A DNA stretch of 64,000 nt from Campylobacterota bacterium. Lineage in GTDB: Bacteria; Campylobacterota; Campylobacteria; Campylobacterales; Thiovulaceae. The stretch spans positions 1-64,000 of the forward strand of contig JASKOM010000007.1 of assembly GCA_030152305.1 (NCBI GenBank), in the 5' to 3' direction. Below are positions 8,742 to 20,155 of this stretch, piece after piece; position 1 is the stretch's first letter; each line of letters opens with the position of its first letter. The notes below the pieces were generated by a model. That model worked only from the letters and a program-made list of their open reading frames with translations. It ran no database searches and was not told the origin of the DNA. The position numbers and the translations under genes are program-made.

Positions 8742-9818
8742 TTGAATAGATTTGGAATTAGATTTGCGATTACAACTTTCGGCGAATCACATGGCGATTT
8801 AATTGGTGTTGTTATTGACGGCACACCCGCAGGTTTAAATATTGATCTCGCTTTTATTCAAAATGAAATTGAACGACGACGAGGTGGCAAAAATGCATAT
8901 TCTACTCAACGAAAAGAAAGTGATGAGGTAGAAATTATTAGTGGTGTTTTTGAAGGCAAAAGCACAGGCACACCAATCACAATGATTATAAAAAATGAAA
9001 ATCAAAAAAGTCGTGATTATTCGGCTGTTAGCCAATTATTTCGACCGGGCCATGCAGATTTTACTTATCAACATAAATATGGCATTCGAGATTATCGAGG
9101 CGGTGGAAGAAGTTCAGCTCGTGAAACCGCGGTTCGTGTTTCAGCTGGAGCAGTTGCTAAATTAATGTTAAACGAATTAAATATTAAATTTATGAGTGGT
9201 GTTTCGCATATTGGCGGAATCGGAAGTAATAATTATAATTTTGATTTTGCTCGTGAAAGTGAAATTTTTAGTTTAGATCCAGAATTAGAAACAGAACAAA
9301 AAAGAGTTATTTTAGATGCAAAAGAATCTCACGATTCAGTCGGTGGAATCGCTGTTGTGCGAATTGAAAACTTGCCAATCGGTTTGGGCGAACCGTTATA
9401 TTATAAATTAGATTCGATGATTGCTGATGCAATGATGGGAATTAACGGTGTAAAAGCTGTTGAAATTGGTTCTGGAATAAAAAGTTCAAGTTTGCGAGGT
9501 TCTCAAAATAATGATCAAATAAATTCTCACGGTTTTATGTCAAATAATTCAGGTGGAATTCTTGGAGGAATTAGCAACGGCGATATTGTCGAAATAAAAG
9601 TTCATTTCAAACCAACTCCGTCAATATTTTTGGAACAAAAAACTGTTGATATTTTTGGAACTGAACAAAATTTAAATTTAAAAGGGCGACATGATCCAAC
9701 TATCGTTGTTCGTGGTTCTGTTGTTGCTGAAGCGATGGCTTCACTCGTAATTGCTGATTTAGTTTTATTAAATATGGGACGACGAATAGGTGATTTGAAA
9801 AAATGTTATCAAATTTAA
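8742..9818 (+). CDS. aroC: Chorismate synthase
   Basis: This is the final shikimate pathway enzyme, converting EPSP to chorismate with reduced FMN. The N-terminus FGIRFAITTFGESHGDLIG and the segment GIRDYRGGGRSSARET are family signatures. The start is TTG at 8742 with AAGG upstream, giving the usual N-terminus. Length 358 is typical. It overlaps the next gene by 16 bases, implying coupled translation. Confidence 0.95.
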   Translation: MNRFGIRFAITTFGESHGDLIGVVIDGTPAGLNIDLAFIQNEIERRRGGKNAYSTQRKESDEVEIISGVFEGKSTGTPITMIIKNENQKSRDYSAVSQLFRPGHADFTYQHKYGIRDYRGGGRSSARETAVRVSAGAVAKLMLNELNIKFMSGVSHIGGIGSNNYNFDFARESEIFSLDPELETEQKRVILDAKESHDSVGGIAVVRIENLPIGLGEPLYYKLDSMIADAMMGINGVKAVEIGSGIKSSSLRGSQNNDQINSHGFMSNNSGGILGGISNGDIVEIKVHFKPTPSIFLEQKTVDIFGTEQNLNLKGRHDPTIVVRGSVVAEAMASLVIADLVLLNMGRRIGDLKKCYQI

Positions 9819-11113
9819 AAAATAAAATAAAACGAATTCCTTTTATAACAACCGCAAATATTATTTCATATAGTTCAATCGTATCGTTTATTGCAATCGC
9901 TTTTTCTATTTATATATATATATCAGAAAAAGATAGGTTACAAACTTTGTTCGCCGAAGCAATGTTATTAAAAATAAATTTACTTCAAGTTGCATCTTAC
10001 GATGATACTAATTTATTTGGCATTGATAATAGTAAATCGATATTTAAAAGTTTTACAAAAATAGATGAAAGCATGAACGAATTAAAATATATGTATAGAT
10101 ATTACAATTTATCAAATAGCGATTTATTAAAATTATCAGAAGTGCTTGGAAGTTATAAAAATAGCTTTGATGAATTTGTTAAATATCGAACGGAAATAAC
10201 TGATAACTTATCATATAGTCTGAAAATATCAAAAGAAAGAGCTGTTGTTTCTTTAAGTAATCATAATTTAAATAATTTATCAGAATATATTTTGTTATTG
10301 GAACTGGATTACACACAGTTTTTACAATCTAAATCAACAGCATATGCCGAACAATTTTTAAAAGATTATGATAATTTAGAAAAAAAAATTTTAGCTAATA
10401 ATATTAACGAAGATAATAAAAATAATATTTTATTATCGATTAATGAATATAAAAATAGTTTTATGTCTATTGTTGAAGCAGTAACAAAATTAGGAGTTTC
10501 ATATAACACTGGAATTATCGGTTTGATGCGAGAAAATTTGGCTTTAGCTGTTTCACATAGTAATGCAATTATTGTTAAAATCGAAAAATTAAAATATCAA
10601 AAAGAAGGCATTTATGGATTATATTTAATTTTGATTATCGTGTTTTTTTCGTTATTTATTTCTACATCAATGTTTTTATTAAGTTCTAAAATGAAAAGTG
10701 ATTTATTATCACTTGAAAAAACAGCAAAAGATATTTCGTCTGATTCAAAAATAAAAACTTATCATAGATTTTCATCAGATGGTTTTAGTAATTTGGCATA
10801 TTTTTTAAATAAAAATTTATCAATTATTGATGATTCTATGAAAAATATTGCTTTAAATATTAATGAACATCGTAATTTATTAAAATACCTCATCGGAAAA
10901 AATGAAATATTAAAAATCGAAGATGCAACATCGGCTAATCATCATTCTGAAGATATAACATATCATAATATAATAGAACTAAATAGAGAAAGTTTGGAAA
11001 CTTTATATAATGCAATGGATACACATATTCCAAATATAAAAAAAGAATGTGATTTATTTGTAACTTCAGAACAAATAACAATAAATCATCAAACAGTTCA
11101 TTCAATAAAATAA
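9803..11113 (+). CDS. Membrane sensor-like protein without recognisable output domain
   Basis: The 436-residue protein has a short cytoplasmic start and a transmembrane helix (about residues 20-40). A helical periplasmic domain of about 220 residues, like the four-helix bundle of chemoreceptors, follows. A second transmembrane helix (about 270-292) precedes a HAMP-like stretch (LEKTAKDISSDSKIK). The remaining 120 residues show no kinase, methyl-accepting, GGDEF or phosphatase motif. It overlaps aroC by 16 bases. It may need a partner to pass on a signal. Function unknown. Confidence 0.7.
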   Translation: MLSNLKNKIKRIPFITTANIISYSSIVSFIAIAFSIYIYISEKDRLQTLFAEAMLLKINLLQVASYDDTNLFGIDNSKSIFKSFTKIDESMNELKYMYRYYNLSNSDLLKLSEVLGSYKNSFDEFVKYRTEITDNLSYSLKISKERAVVSLSNHNLNNLSEYILLLELDYTQFLQSKSTAYAEQFLKDYDNLEKKILANNINEDNKNNILLSINEYKNSFMSIVEAVTKLGVSYNTGIIGLMRENLALAVSHSNAIIVKIEKLKYQKEGIYGLYLILIIVFFSLFISTSMFLLSSKMKSDLLSLEKTAKDISSDSKIKTYHRFSSDGFSNLAYFLNKNLSIIDDSMKNIALNINEHRNLLKYLIGKNEILKIEDATSANHHSEDITYHNIIELNRESLETLYNAMDTHIPNIKKECDLFVTSEQITINHQTVHSIK

Positions 11114-11130
11114 ATAAAGGATAAAAAATT

Positions 11131-12303
11131 ATGGATTTAAGTTTTTTAGCTTATTCGTTTGCAATATATATATTTATAAAAATATACATATCAATTATGC
11201 AAATAGGCTTTATATCTCAAAAAATAACAGAAGAGCCAATAATTTTATCCAGTGATAATTTTATTAAAGCAGGTCAATATGCAATATCAAAAGAACGAAT
11301 AAATATTATTTCAACAATAGTTGAATATTTTATTTTTTTATTTTGGATTTTTTACGGATTTAAATTATCAAGTGAAATATTCAATCAACAAAATTTAATC
11401 TTTCAGACAATATTTATTTTTAGCTTTTTTATAATTGGTTATATAATTAATTTGCCTTTTGAGATTTATCAAAAATTTATTTTAGATCAAAAATACGGTT
11501 TTAATAAATCAACATATAAATTATATTTTATAGATCAAATAAAAACTTTTATGTTGGCAATAATTTTCGGATTTCCAGTTGTTTATTCGATCTTATATTT
11601 CATAGAAAATATAATTAATTGGTGGCTATATTCAGCAATATTTTTAATTACTGTTATAACATTGGTTAATATTCTTTATCCAGTTTTTATACCGTTATTT
11701 AATAAATTAACTCCGCTTGAAAATGGTGAATTAAAAATTTGGATTGAAAAAGTTATAAAATCAACAGGTTTTAATAATAATGGAATTTTTGTAATTGATG
11801 CATCAAAACGAGATGGAAGATTAAATGCTTTTTTTGGTGGTTTTGGAAAATCAAAAATAGTTGTTCTTTATGATACTTTAATTGCAAAATTAACTCACAG
11901 TGAAATTATTGCTGTCATTGGTCATGAATTAGGACATTTTACGAATAACGATAATTATAAAAATTTATTAATGATTTCAAGTTTTGTATTTTTATTTTTT
12001 TATGTAGCCGATTATTTATCGTTATCAAAAAATGGCAGTGGCGAATTTTTAATAATTTTATCAATATATTTATCAATTTCATTATTTTTTATATCACCAA
12101 TTTTTAGTTATATTTATCGAAAACATGAATTTAAAGCTGATAAATTTGGATCAGAAATAAGTGGAAGTTCGTTATTTTTGTCTGAAGCATTAAAAAAATT
12201 GGTTTCAGAAAATAGTTCATTTCCAATTTCACATCCAATTTATAGATTTTTTTATGAAACTCATCCGTCTGTTAGCGAAAGACTCGAAAAATTAAAAAAA
12301 TAA
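11131..12303 (+). CDS. M48 (Ste24-like) integral membrane zinc protease
   Basis: Several hydrophobic helices surround a typical M48 catalytic region. VIGHELGHFTNND holds the HExxH zinc site and YRKHEFKADKFG provides the downstream glutamate ligand. The segment FILDQKYGFNKSTYKLYFIDQ is typical of the Ste24/CAAX protease 1 subfamily. It probably cleaves damaged or processed membrane proteins. Start ATG with AAGGA upstream; 390 residues, near the family norm. Confidence 0.9.
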   Translation: MDLSFLAYSFAIYIFIKIYISIMQIGFISQKITEEPIILSSDNFIKAGQYAISKERINIISTIVEYFIFLFWIFYGFKLSSEIFNQQNLIFQTIFIFSFFIIGYIINLPFEIYQKFILDQKYGFNKSTYKLYFIDQIKTFMLAIIFGFPVVYSILYFIENIINWWLYSAIFLITVITLVNILYPVFIPLFNKLTPLENGELKIWIEKVIKSTGFNNNGIFVIDASKRDGRLNAFFGGFGKSKIVVLYDTLIAKLTHSEIIAVIGHELGHFTNNDNYKNLLMISSFVFLFFYVADYLSLSKNGSGEFLIILSIYLSISLFFISPIFSYIYRKHEFKADKFGSEISGSSLFLSEALKKLVSENSSFPISHPIYRFFYETHPSVSERLEKLKK

Positions 12304-12360
12304 CAAATCAGAGAAAATGGTATATTTCTGACTTCATTATTATTATTTCAGGAGTCAAGC

Positions 12361-13518
12361 TTGACCGTTACTCTTTCTGTTTTATTTGCAATTTGGTTGT
12401 TACAAGTTGCACTTTTTCATTTTTATAAAATCTCTGGAATTCTTTCAGGGATAATTCTCTCTCTTATGTTTGGAGAGCTTTCGCTAAATATTATTAGCAC
12501 CTCATCGTTGCCACCATATCTTTTAGAATCAACTATTTTCATGGCTTTGTTTTATTTAGGTTTAACAAAACCAAATGGAGAGTTTTTTAAAAAATATTTA
12601 TGGCAAAATCGAAAAATGGTAATTCCAACATTAGCCGTAATGCTAATAATTTTTGTAGTTGCGATAATTATGAATTTTGATTTGCATATTGCGATTATTT
12701 TAGTTTTTGCTTTTTCAGTTGTTTCACTTTCGACAAATTCGGTTTCACTTCAATTTATGCGAGAACATAATTTAGAAAAATCTGAAATCTGGAAAATATT
12801 CTTTGCAAAAGTTATTTCGAATAATTTTTTAATCGTCGTAATGTTTGTTACACTTTTAGCTATTTTCGACGGTGGTTCAGATTCAATTTTTGGAATAGCA
12901 ACTGCTATTTTAAAAACATTAATCTTTTTAATTATTTCTGTTGCAATATCAAGATATATTTATCCACGAATTGCACAAAATATAAAATTGTTACCAGTTA
13001 TTGGAGCTTTATTATTAATTAATGCTTCAGTTCAAGCTGTTATTGCATATTTTATAGGAATTCATTTTATGATTGCTGTTTTCGTAAGCACATTATTTAT
13101 TCCTGAACTTTATCTAAAAGTAAATATTATTGAACCAATTAGAAATAGTTTTGGTAAATTTAATAATTATTTCACTTCGCCAATATTGGGAATAATTATT
13201 GGACTAGGAATTCATACGAATATTCTGTTTGATCGCGAATTATTTTTACCATTTTTGACAATAATATTAGCTATTTTAATAGTTCAATATTTATCGAATA
13301 AAGCAATAATGAGATTCAGCGGTTTAAAAGAAACTGAAAAAAGAATTTTATCGATTGGAAGTTTTGCAAAAACAGACTTATCTGTTTCGATTTTAGTAAT
13401 TTCGTTATATTATGGATTAATTGACAATGATATATTTACATCATCTATAATTTTATTAGCAATGTTAAATTTATTGGCTTGGCATTGGCTGAAATATGTA
13501 GAAATCAAATCAAAATAG
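12361..13518 (+). CDS. Cation:proton antiporter of the CPA2 type, lacking RCK domain
   Basis: The 385-residue protein is almost entirely hydrophobic with about 11-12 transmembrane helices, matching the Na+/H+ exchanger fold. It starts at TTG, and AGGAG precedes it at a good distance. No cytoplasmic nucleotide-binding domain follows, unlike the 24.0 kb antiporter. The end overlaps an alternative upstream start of pyrG, but the true pyrG start lies 8 bases downstream. Confidence 0.8.
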   Translation: MTVTLSVLFAIWLLQVALFHFYKISGILSGIILSLMFGELSLNIISTSSLPPYLLESTIFMALFYLGLTKPNGEFFKKYLWQNRKMVIPTLAVMLIIFVVAIIMNFDLHIAIILVFAFSVVSLSTNSVSLQFMREHNLEKSEIWKIFFAKVISNNFLIVVMFVTLLAIFDGGSDSIFGIATAILKTLIFLIISVAISRYIYPRIAQNIKLLPVIGALLLINASVQAVIAYFIGIHFMIAVFVSTLFIPELYLKVNIIEPIRNSFGKFNNYFTSPILGIIIGLGIHTNILFDRELFLPFLTIILAILIVQYLSNKAIMRFSGLKETEKRILSIGSFAKTDLSVSILVISLYYGLIDNDIFTSSIILLAMLNLLAWHWLKYVEIKSK

Positions 13519-13526
13519 AGGCTTAT

Positions 13527-15155
13527 ATGAAAAGAAATATGAAAAAATATATATTTGTTACTGGTGGTGTTTTATCATCTCTTGGAAAAGGGATAACGGC
13601 ATCAAGTATTGGAGCTTTATTAAAAAGTTCTAATCTAAAAGTTGGAATGTTAAAAATTGATCCATATATAAATATCGATCCTGGGACAATGAGTCCGCTT
13701 GAACATGGTGAAGTTTTCGTTACTGAAGATGGTGCAGAAACAGATTTGGATTTAGGAAATTATGAAAGATTTCTTGATAAAGCTTTTTCTAAACGATCCA
13801 ATTTTACAACTGGACAAGTTTATAGTTCTGTTATCGAACGAGAACGAAAAGGTGGATATCTCGGTAAAACTATTCAAATTGTGCCTCATATCGTTGACGA
13901 AATAAAAGATCGAATAATTTCAGCTGGTGAAGGTCATGATATTCTTGTTGTTGAACTTGGTGGAACAGTTGGCGATATCGAAAGTTTGCCATTTTTAGAA
14001 GCTATTCGTGAATTTAAACATGTTTTACCACAAGAAGATACTTTATTTATTCATGTAACTCTTGTTCCATATATAAAAGTTGCTGGTGAATTAAAAACAA
14101 AACCGACTCAACATTCAGTTCAAGAATTGCGACGAATTGGAATTTCGCCAAAAATTTTAATTTCTCGTTCTGAAAAACCTTTAACAAAAGCTATTAAAGC
14201 TAAATTATCAATGAGTTGTGATATCGATGAAAACAGTGTTTTTGAGGCACTTGATGCAAATAGCATTTATGAAGTCCCTTTGAAATTATTATCGCAAAAT
14301 ATTTTACATCCGATTGCAGTTCATTTAAAATTGCCACCTCTTGAACCACATATGGAAATTTGGGATTCTCTTGTTAAACGAATTATTTCACCAAAAGATG
14401 AGGTCAAATTAGCTTTTGTTGGCAAATATGTAAAATTAAAAGAAAGTTATAAATCGCTGACTGAAGCAATTGTTCATGCTGGAGCTCATTTAAATAGACG
14501 AGTCGATATACAATGGATCGATTCTGAAGATCTAGAAAAAGATATTAATCTTGATGAGTTTTTTGCTGATACCGATGGAATTCTTGTTGCTGGTGGTTTT
14601 GGTTCTCGAGGAATTGAAGGCAAAATTAAAGCCGTTAAATATGCTCGTGAAAATAAAATTCCATATTTAGGAATCTGTCTCGGTATGCAATTAGCTATGA
14701 TCGAATTTGCTCGAAATGTATTAAATATTAAAAATGCAAATTCAATGGAATTTGATGTAAATACAACAGAACCTGTAATTTATTTAATTGATAATTTTTT
14801 AGATCAGGCTGGAACTCGACAAATTAGAACTCATTCGACACCACTTGGTGGAACAATGAGATTAGGTTCTTATTCTTGCAAAACACAAGAAGATTCTAAA
14901 TTGCGAGAGGCCTATTTTGGAGCAGAAATAATTTCTGAAAGACATCGACATCGATATGAAGCAAATCCAGATTATCGAGAAAGATTCGAAGATGCTGGTT
15001 TAATCGTAACAGGTGAATCTGACGGTTTAATCGAAGCTGTCGAATTAAAAGATCATCCTTGGTTTTTAGGTGTTCAGTTTCATCCTGAATTCACTTCAAG
15101 ACTTCAAACACCAAATCCAACTATTTTAGCTTTTATTAAACATCTAAAAAAATAA
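13527..15155 (+). CDS. pyrG: CTP synthase
   Basis: It converts UTP to CTP using glutamine and ATP. The synthase domain begins [20 protein letters not shown]. The glutaminase domain has the nucleophile motif LGICLGMQ and the His/Glu motif GVQFHPEF. I chose ATG 13527 over the ORF start at 13479 because AGAGG is 5 bases upstream and the protein then has the usual 542 residues. A hairpin terminator follows. Two uptake-like motifs lie nearby, one inside at 14397 and one just downstream at 15358. Confidence 0.95.
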   Translation: MKRNMKKYIFVTGGVLSSLGKGITASSIGALLKSSNLKVGMLKIDPYINIDPGTMSPLEHGEVFVTEDGAETDLDLGNYERFLDKAFSKRSNFTTGQVYSSVIERERKGGYLGKTIQIVPHIVDEIKDRIISAGEGHDILVVELGGTVGDIESLPFLEAIREFKHVLPQEDTLFIHVTLVPYIKVAGELKTKPTQHSVQELRRIGISPKILISRSEKPLTKAIKAKLSMSCDIDENSVFEALDANSIYEVPLKLLSQNILHPIAVHLKLPPLEPHMEIWDSLVKRIISPKDEVKLAFVGKYVKLKESYKSLTEAIVHAGAHLNRRVDIQWIDSEDLEKDINLDEFFADTDGILVAGGFGSRGIEGKIKAVKYARENKIPYLGICLGMQLAMIEFARNVLNIKNANSMEFDVNTTEPVIYLIDNFLDQAGTRQIRTHSTPLGGTMRLGSYSCKTQEDSKLREAYFGAEIISERHRHRYEANPDYRERFEDAGLIVTGESDGLIEAVELKDHPWFLGVQFHPEFTSRLQTPNPTILAFIKHLKK

Positions 15156-15168
15156 AATATAAAAAATA

Positions 15169-15198
15169 TTGTGAGATGAAAATAATTTTATCTCACAA
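15169..15198 (+). terminator. Rho-independent-like terminator after pyrG
   Basis: TTGTGAGAT and ATCTCACAA form a perfect 9-bp stem around a 12-base loop, itself partly self-complementary. A short AT-rich tail follows. It lies in the 69-base gap between pyrG and hemL. Confidence 0.65.
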
Positions 15199-15224
15199 AT
15201 TTAATTAACAAAGGAATAAAAACA

Positions 15225-16511
15225 ATGAATTTTTCAAATAGTATTCAGGCTTTTGAACAAGCAAAATTATCAATACCAGGCGGTGTTAATTCACCTGTTA
15301 GAGCTTTTTCTAGTGTTGGCGGAACTCCTCCTTTTATTAAACGAGGCGAAGGTGCTTACCTCATCGATGAAGACGATAATAAATTTATCGATTATATTCA
15401 AAGTTGGGGACCTTTAATTTTAGGACATAGTGATGAAAGATTAGTTTCGAAATTAATCGAAGCTGTTAAACACGGTTTTAGTTTTGGAGCTCCAACTCGA
15501 GGCGAAACAGAATTAGCTGAAAAAATTAAATCGATTTTTCCACATGTTGAATTATTAAGATTTGTAAGTTCTGGAACTGAAGCAGTTATGAGTGCAATTC
15601 GTGTTGCTCGTGGTTACACAGGTCGAAGCGATATTATTAAATTCGAAGGAAATTATCACGGTCATAGCGATTCTCTTCTTGTTAAAGCAGGAAGTGGAGC
15701 AACAACTTTTGGAACTCCAAGTTCAGCAGGTGTTCCAGAATGTTTTTCGAAACATACTTATTTGGCAAAATATAATGACATTGAAAGTGTAAAAAAAGCT
15801 TTTAGTTCAAGTCAAACAGGAATCGCTTGTGTTATTATTGAACCAATTGCAGGAAATATGGGACTTGTTCCAGCTGATATTAATTTTTTAACTGAACTTA
15901 AAAATTTATGCGATATAAACGGAACTGTTTTAATTTTCGATGAGGTCATGAGCGGTTTTCGTGCTGATTTACGAGGTTCTTATGGTTTAAATAATATAAA
16001 AGCTGATTTAATTACTTTTGGAAAAGTTATCGGTGGTGGAATGCCTGTTGGTGCTTTTGGTGGCAAAGCTGAAATTATGAAATTTTTATCGCCGTTGGGT
16101 TCTGTTTATCAAGCGGGAACTCTTTCGGGAAATCCTCTTGCAATGGCAGTCGGAAACGAAATGATAAAAATATTAATCGAAAATCCAGATATTTATAAAA
16201 TATTAAATAATCGAGCTATAAATTTAATGAACGGTTTTAAACAATCGGCTGATAAATATAATATTCCGCTTCAAATCGATGTTCGAGGTTCGATGTTTGG
16301 TTTCTTTTTTAATTCTCAAAAAGTTAAAAATTTTGATGATGCTCTTTTATCTTATACAAAACGATTTGCAAAATTTCATCGAGGCATGTTAGAACTTGGA
16401 ATTTATTTAGCTCCGTCGCAATTTGAAGCTGGTTTTATTGCATTACCGACAAATGATAATTTAATAAACGAAACTATTCAAAAAGCTGATGAAGTGATGG
16501 CAAATCTTTGA
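15225..16511 (+). CDS. hemL: Glutamate-1-semialdehyde 2,1-aminomutase
   Basis: This PLP enzyme forms 5-aminolevulinate, the first committed tetrapyrrole precursor in the C5 pathway. The start [18 protein letters not shown] sequence ([18 protein letters not shown]) and the PLP-lysine region [18 protein letters not shown] are clear. Length 428 is normal. AAAGGA precedes the ATG. The stop overlaps the TTG start of coaD by 4 bases. Confidence 0.95.
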   Translation: MNFSNSIQAFEQAKLSIPGGVNSPVRAFSSVGGTPPFIKRGEGAYLIDEDDNKFIDYIQSWGPLILGHSDERLVSKLIEAVKHGFSFGAPTRGETELAEKIKSIFPHVELLRFVSSGTEAVMSAIRVARGYTGRSDIIKFEGNYHGHSDSLLVKAGSGATTFGTPSSAGVPECFSKHTYLAKYNDIESVKKAFSSSQTGIACVIIEPIAGNMGLVPADINFLTELKNLCDINGTVLIFDEVMSGFRADLRGSYGLNNIKADLITFGKVIGGGMPVGAFGGKAEIMKFLSPLGSVYQAGTLSGNPLAMAVGNEMIKILIENPDIYKILNNRAINLMNGFKQSADKYNIPLQIDVRGSMFGFFFNSQKVKNFDDALLSYTKRFAKFHRGMLELGIYLAPSQFEAGFIALPTNDNLINETIQKADEVMANL

Positions 16512-17008
16512 AAAAAATATTAAAATCAAACAGAATTGCAATATATTCTGGAACTTTTGATCCTATTACAAATGGACACATGAATATTATTCAACGAAGT
16601 TTAGATATTTTTGACGGTTTAATTTTAGCAATTGCTGAATCTCGAGAAAAAAGTTGCATGTTTTCTTTAAAACAACGAGTTGATATGGCAATCGATTCAA
16701 CAAAACAGTTCAAAGAAAAAGTTATTATTAAATCTTTTGATGGTTTATTAGTCGATTTTTTGCAAAAAGAAAATATAAATATCGTTATTCGTGGTTTAAG
16801 AAACGGTGTTGATTTTGAATACGAACGAAATATGCATTATGCAAATAAGTCTTTATATAATTCGATAGAAACGATATATTTAAATTCTAAATTGGAAGAT
16901 AGTTTTGTTAGCTCATCTGTTGTTAGAACTTTGATCCGATATAATGGCAATATCGATCATCTCGTTCCTGATGAGGTGATAAAATATCTTAATATAATAA
17001 ATAATTAG
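16508..17008 (+). CDS. coaD: Phosphopantetheine adenylyltransferase
   Basis: It joins ATP and 4'-phosphopantetheine in coenzyme A synthesis. The nucleotidyltransferase motif [16 protein letters not shown] and the C-terminal SSSVVRTLI are characteristic. It starts at TTG overlapping the hemL stop, so translation is probably coupled. Length 166 is typical. Confidence 0.93.
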   Translation: MKKILKSNRIAIYSGTFDPITNGHMNIIQRSLDIFDGLILAIAESREKSCMFSLKQRVDMAIDSTKQFKEKVIIKSFDGLLVDFLQKENINIVIRGLRNGVDFEYERNMHYANKSLYNSIETIYLNSKLEDSFVSSSVVRTLIRYNGNIDHLVPDEVIKYLNIINN

Positions 17009-17018
17009 CAGAAAACTG

Positions 17019-18710
17019 ATGTCTAAAATTTTAACTGACAAAGAATTACAAGAGTTATTGGAAGACGAAACAACAAAAGTTCCAGATCCAAAAGAGGCTT
17101 TTCTTGATACGATTAATCCATATAAATATATAGAACTTGATAGTAATGCTCTAGCTTTTGATAGAATTCATAGAGCCTTAAATCGAAACATGAAAATGAC
17201 TTTGATTTTTGGTTCTCCTGGAACAGGAAAAAGTATGTTTTTAAGTCGTTTAAATAGCGATTTATTAGTTGGTAATAAATTGTCAATTTTAATTTCTACT
17301 CCTATTCTTGATGACGAAGAACTTTTTCAAACAATTTCTTTTGAAATATATAAAAATTCACACGATGGCATAATTCCTCGCGGTTTTAATGCTCTTTCTG
17401 AAGCTATTTCAAAAGGAGGAGAATTTTTATTTAAAGCAAAACCTATTTTATTATTAGACGAAGCTCAATTATATTCTAATGCAACTCTTGAAAAAATTAG
17501 AATTCTTTCAGATACAGAAAATTTACGAGTTATATTTGCTGTTCATAAATTAAGAGAAGAAAATATATTTACGAAAGAACATTTTAAAAGTAGAATTTGG
17601 GAACGAATTGAATTAATAAATGCATCTGAAAGTGAATTGAAAGTTTATATTCAAAAAAAATTAATGGGCATTTCTATGTTATCTCTTGCCGATCAATTTA
17701 ATAACGGTGTTGTAAAAATTATTCATAATATTACAGCTGGAAATTATCGAGTAACTAATAATTTATTATATTCATATTTTATGAATTATCCTCAATTATA
17801 TAAATTTAGTTATCCTAATAATAAGCCATTAATTATAAGACGAAAAGAATTAGAAGTTTCAGCGATTCAAATTGGGTTTTTAGTTCCACCAAATCTCGGA
17901 AATACTGATTTGCGATATCTTCCAGCTGTTGAACAATTATGGGTCAATTGGCGACGAAAACAACTTCTGAAATATTTTATTTTGTTAATGTCTCCAGTTG
18001 CTATTGGATATGGAATACATTCGTATTTATCACTTTCCCCCGAAGAAAAAGGTGCAATTCGTTCTAGTTTTGTTAATGTAAATTCAAATCAGGATTCTGC
18101 TCAAAATAAAATTAATAGCAATAATAAAAATATTAATACTGATAATAATTTATCTTTTCCTGTTATACAATATAGTAATATTATTGAAACAGAACATAAT
18201 AATTCTGTAAATTCGTTAGACAATCAAGCTCTTCAACTTGAGCCAATAGATTTATCTGATCCAAATCAAATCGAATTAGATTTAAACGAAAAGCAAAATA
18301 ATCATGAAAACAATCAATCTTATGAAGATGTAAAAAATAGTAAATTAAATATTGCGATAGATTCTTTGGGAATTAATATAAATAATTTGATACAAATACA
18401 AACTAAAAATAAAATTGACGGTGAATTGCCAAGTGTTCAAGATATAAAATTCAAGAAAGATCTTGATAAAAAGAAAATTAAATTTGATAAAAACTTAGAA
18501 ATTAACTTAGGTATCGAATTACTTCAAGGTTATTTGCAATTAAAAGATTATAAAAATACTTGGAATATTGCTATTAAATTAAACGAAATGGATATTTCTT
18601 TGCAAGAGCCATATTTTATAATTCATAAAATTTTAGTTAAAGAAAATTTGCAAGATGAGGCAAAAAAAATTGTAGATGCTTGTTCAGAATGTATCTTTGA
18701 AACTCAATAA
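17019..18710 (+). CDS. ExeA/MshM-type AAA ATPase with membrane anchor and C-terminal domain
   Basis: The cytoplasmic ATPase domain (about residues 35-280) has Walker A GSPGTGKS and Walker B ILLLDEAQ, as in ExeA/GspA and MshM. A single transmembrane helix (about 310-330, YFILLMSPVAIGYGI) leads to an Asn/Asp-rich linker and a helical, TPR-like C-terminus. ExeA-type ATPases help build secretins through peptidoglycan. This one may serve the secretion cluster at 28.7-35.9 kb although it is 10 kb away. In C. jejuni the transformation locus also includes an ATP-binding protein, CtsP; I cannot say whether this is its counterpart. Confidence 0.7.
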   Translation: MSKILTDKELQELLEDETTKVPDPKEAFLDTINPYKYIELDSNALAFDRIHRALNRNMKMTLIFGSPGTGKSMFLSRLNSDLLVGNKLSILISTPILDDEELFQTISFEIYKNSHDGIIPRGFNALSEAISKGGEFLFKAKPILLLDEAQLYSNATLEKIRILSDTENLRVIFAVHKLREENIFTKEHFKSRIWERIELINASESELKVYIQKKLMGISMLSLADQFNNGVVKIIHNITAGNYRVTNNLLYSYFMNYPQLYKFSYPNNKPLIIRRKELEVSAIQIGFLVPPNLGNTDLRYLPAVEQLWVNWRRKQLLKYFILLMSPVAIGYGIHSYLSLSPEEKGAIRSSFVNVNSNQDSAQNKINSNNKNINTDNNLSFPVIQYSNIIETEHNNSVNSLDNQALQLEPIDLSDPNQIELDLNEKQNNHENNQSYEDVKNSKLNIAIDSLGININNLIQIQTKNKIDGELPSVQDIKFKKDLDKKKIKFDKNLEINLGIELLQGYLQLKDYKNTWNIAIKLNEMDISLQEPYFIIHKILVKENLQDEAKKIVDACSECIFETQ

Positions 18711-18732
18711 TAAAATTTGTTATTAACTAAAC

Positions 18733-18751
18733 ACCTCATCAAAGATGAGGT
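18733..18751. terminator. Inverted pair of uptake-like motifs acting as terminator
   Basis: ACCTCATC-AAA-GATGAGGT is a perfect 8-bp inverted repeat with a 3-base loop. It lies between the convergent ExeA-like ATPase gene and gltX, and T-rich sequence follows on the plus side. Both arms are copies of the dispersed 8-mer. In Neisseria, uptake sequences are often paired like this as terminators. Confidence 0.7.
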
Positions 18752-18757
18752 ATTTTA

Positions 18758-20062
18758 TTAAGACAAAGCAATAAGTTCTGAAAGATAATTTTTTAAATAT
18801 GGATAAAGTTTAACTAAATCAGGTCCATTTTCAGCACCAGTTAAAACGATTCTAAGCGGTTTAAATAGCATTTTGCCTTTTAATCCAGTTCGATTTGTTA
18901 TTTCTCGTTTAAAATCTTCGTAATTATCAATTATATTCATTTCAGAAATTACATTTTTAATGATTTTGACTTGTTCTGTTAATAATTCATCAAATTCCCG
19001 TTTAGAAAAAATAGCTGAAATTTTATTTTTTAATTCAATAAGTGTTGAAGCTTCTTCGATATAAATTTTTGCAATTTCACCAATCGATTCATCAAAATAG
19101 CCTAATCGTTTTGCAAGATCAATCGATGATAATTTTTTTAAATGTTCACGATTAATAAATCTTAATTTATCGATATCAAATTTAGCAGGAGCTTTTGAAA
19201 TAGTCTTTAAATTAAACCATTTTATAGCTTCTTCAACCGTAAAAATTTCATTATTAGTAGAATTACCTAATAAAATTAAATAATTAGTTATAGCTTCAGG
19301 AATAAAACCAGTTTCTAATAGCCATTTAATTGACGAAGCATTATCTCGTTTGCTCATTTTTTTGCCATCAATATTTAAAATAATTGGCAAATGTGCATAT
19401 TCTAATTCTCGTTTATAACCTAATTTTTGTTGAATTAATATCTGTTTTGGAGTATTAGAAACATGATCTTCGCCACGAATAATAATCGAAATATCGCTTA
19501 ACATATCATCAACGGCACAAGCAAAATTATAAGTTGGAGTTTTATCTGTTCGTAAAATAACAAAACTATCAATATCGTCAGATGAAAATTCTAATTTTCC
19601 ACGAATTAAATCATTAAAAGATATAGAATTACCGCTTTTTTTCATTCTAACAACTGCTTGACTATTTTTATTAAATATTTCGTCAGCTGTTAATTTTTCA
19701 CATTTGCCACTATATCTAGGTGCAATATTATTTTTAATTGACTGTTCTCGATATTGTTCAAGTTCATCTTCTGAACAAAAACAGTTAAAAGCATCACCGT
19801 TTTGAACTAACATGACACCAAATTGTTGATGAAACTTTAAATTTCCAGATTGATACATAACTTGTGAATATTCAATTTTAAATAAATTTAAAATTTCTAA
19901 GATTTCTAAGTCTTTTCCTTGAATATTTCGTTCAATGTCAGTATCTTCAATACGAATAATTAATTTTTCATTTCTTTGCTTAGAGACAATATAATTAAAA
20001 ATAGCAACTCTTAAGTTTCCTATGTGCATATCGCCTGTTGGACTAGGTGCAAATCTTAACAT
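18758..20062 (-). CDS. gltX: Glutamyl-tRNA synthetase
   Basis: It charges tRNA with glutamate. The class I signature appears as [15 protein letters not shown] (HIGH variant HIGN) and the KMSKS loop as [10 protein letters not shown]. Length 434 is in the range of the short Campylobacterota GltX proteins. These bacteria often carry two GltX copies, one of which charges tRNA-Gln; which type this is cannot be told here. It lies directly downstream of, and co-oriented with, the tRNA-Glu gene. Confidence 0.93.
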   Translation of the reverse strand: MLRFAPSPTGDMHIGNLRVAIFNYIVSKQRNEKLIIRIEDTDIERNIQGKDLEILEILNLFKIEYSQVMYQSGNLKFHQQFGVMLVQNGDAFNCFCSEDELEQYREQSIKNNIAPRYSGKCEKLTADEIFNKNSQAVVRMKKSGNSISFNDLIRGKLEFSSDDIDSFVILRTDKTPTYNFACAVDDMLSDISIIIRGEDHVSNTPKQILIQQKLGYKRELEYAHLPIILNIDGKKMSKRDNASSIKWLLETGFIPEAITNYLILLGNSTNNEIFTVEEAIKWFNLKTISKAPAKFDIDKLRFINREHLKKLSSIDLAKRLGYFDESIGEIAKIYIEEASTLIELKNKISAIFSKREFDELLTEQVKIIKNVISEMNIIDNYEDFKREITNRTGLKGKMLFKPLRIVLTGAENGPDLVKLYPYLKNYLSELIALS

Positions 20063-20155
20063 TTAAAATGTTCCTAATAAGTTTGATTATTTTTGTTTTG
20101 AATTTATTTTGAAGTTACCATCTAAAAAGGAGGAAAAAGATGGCGAAGTTTGTTA

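Noticed and set aside
12304-12360. Terminator between M48 protease and antiporter genes
   Set aside because: TCAGAGAAA/TTTCTGA gives only a short imperfect stem with no T-run.
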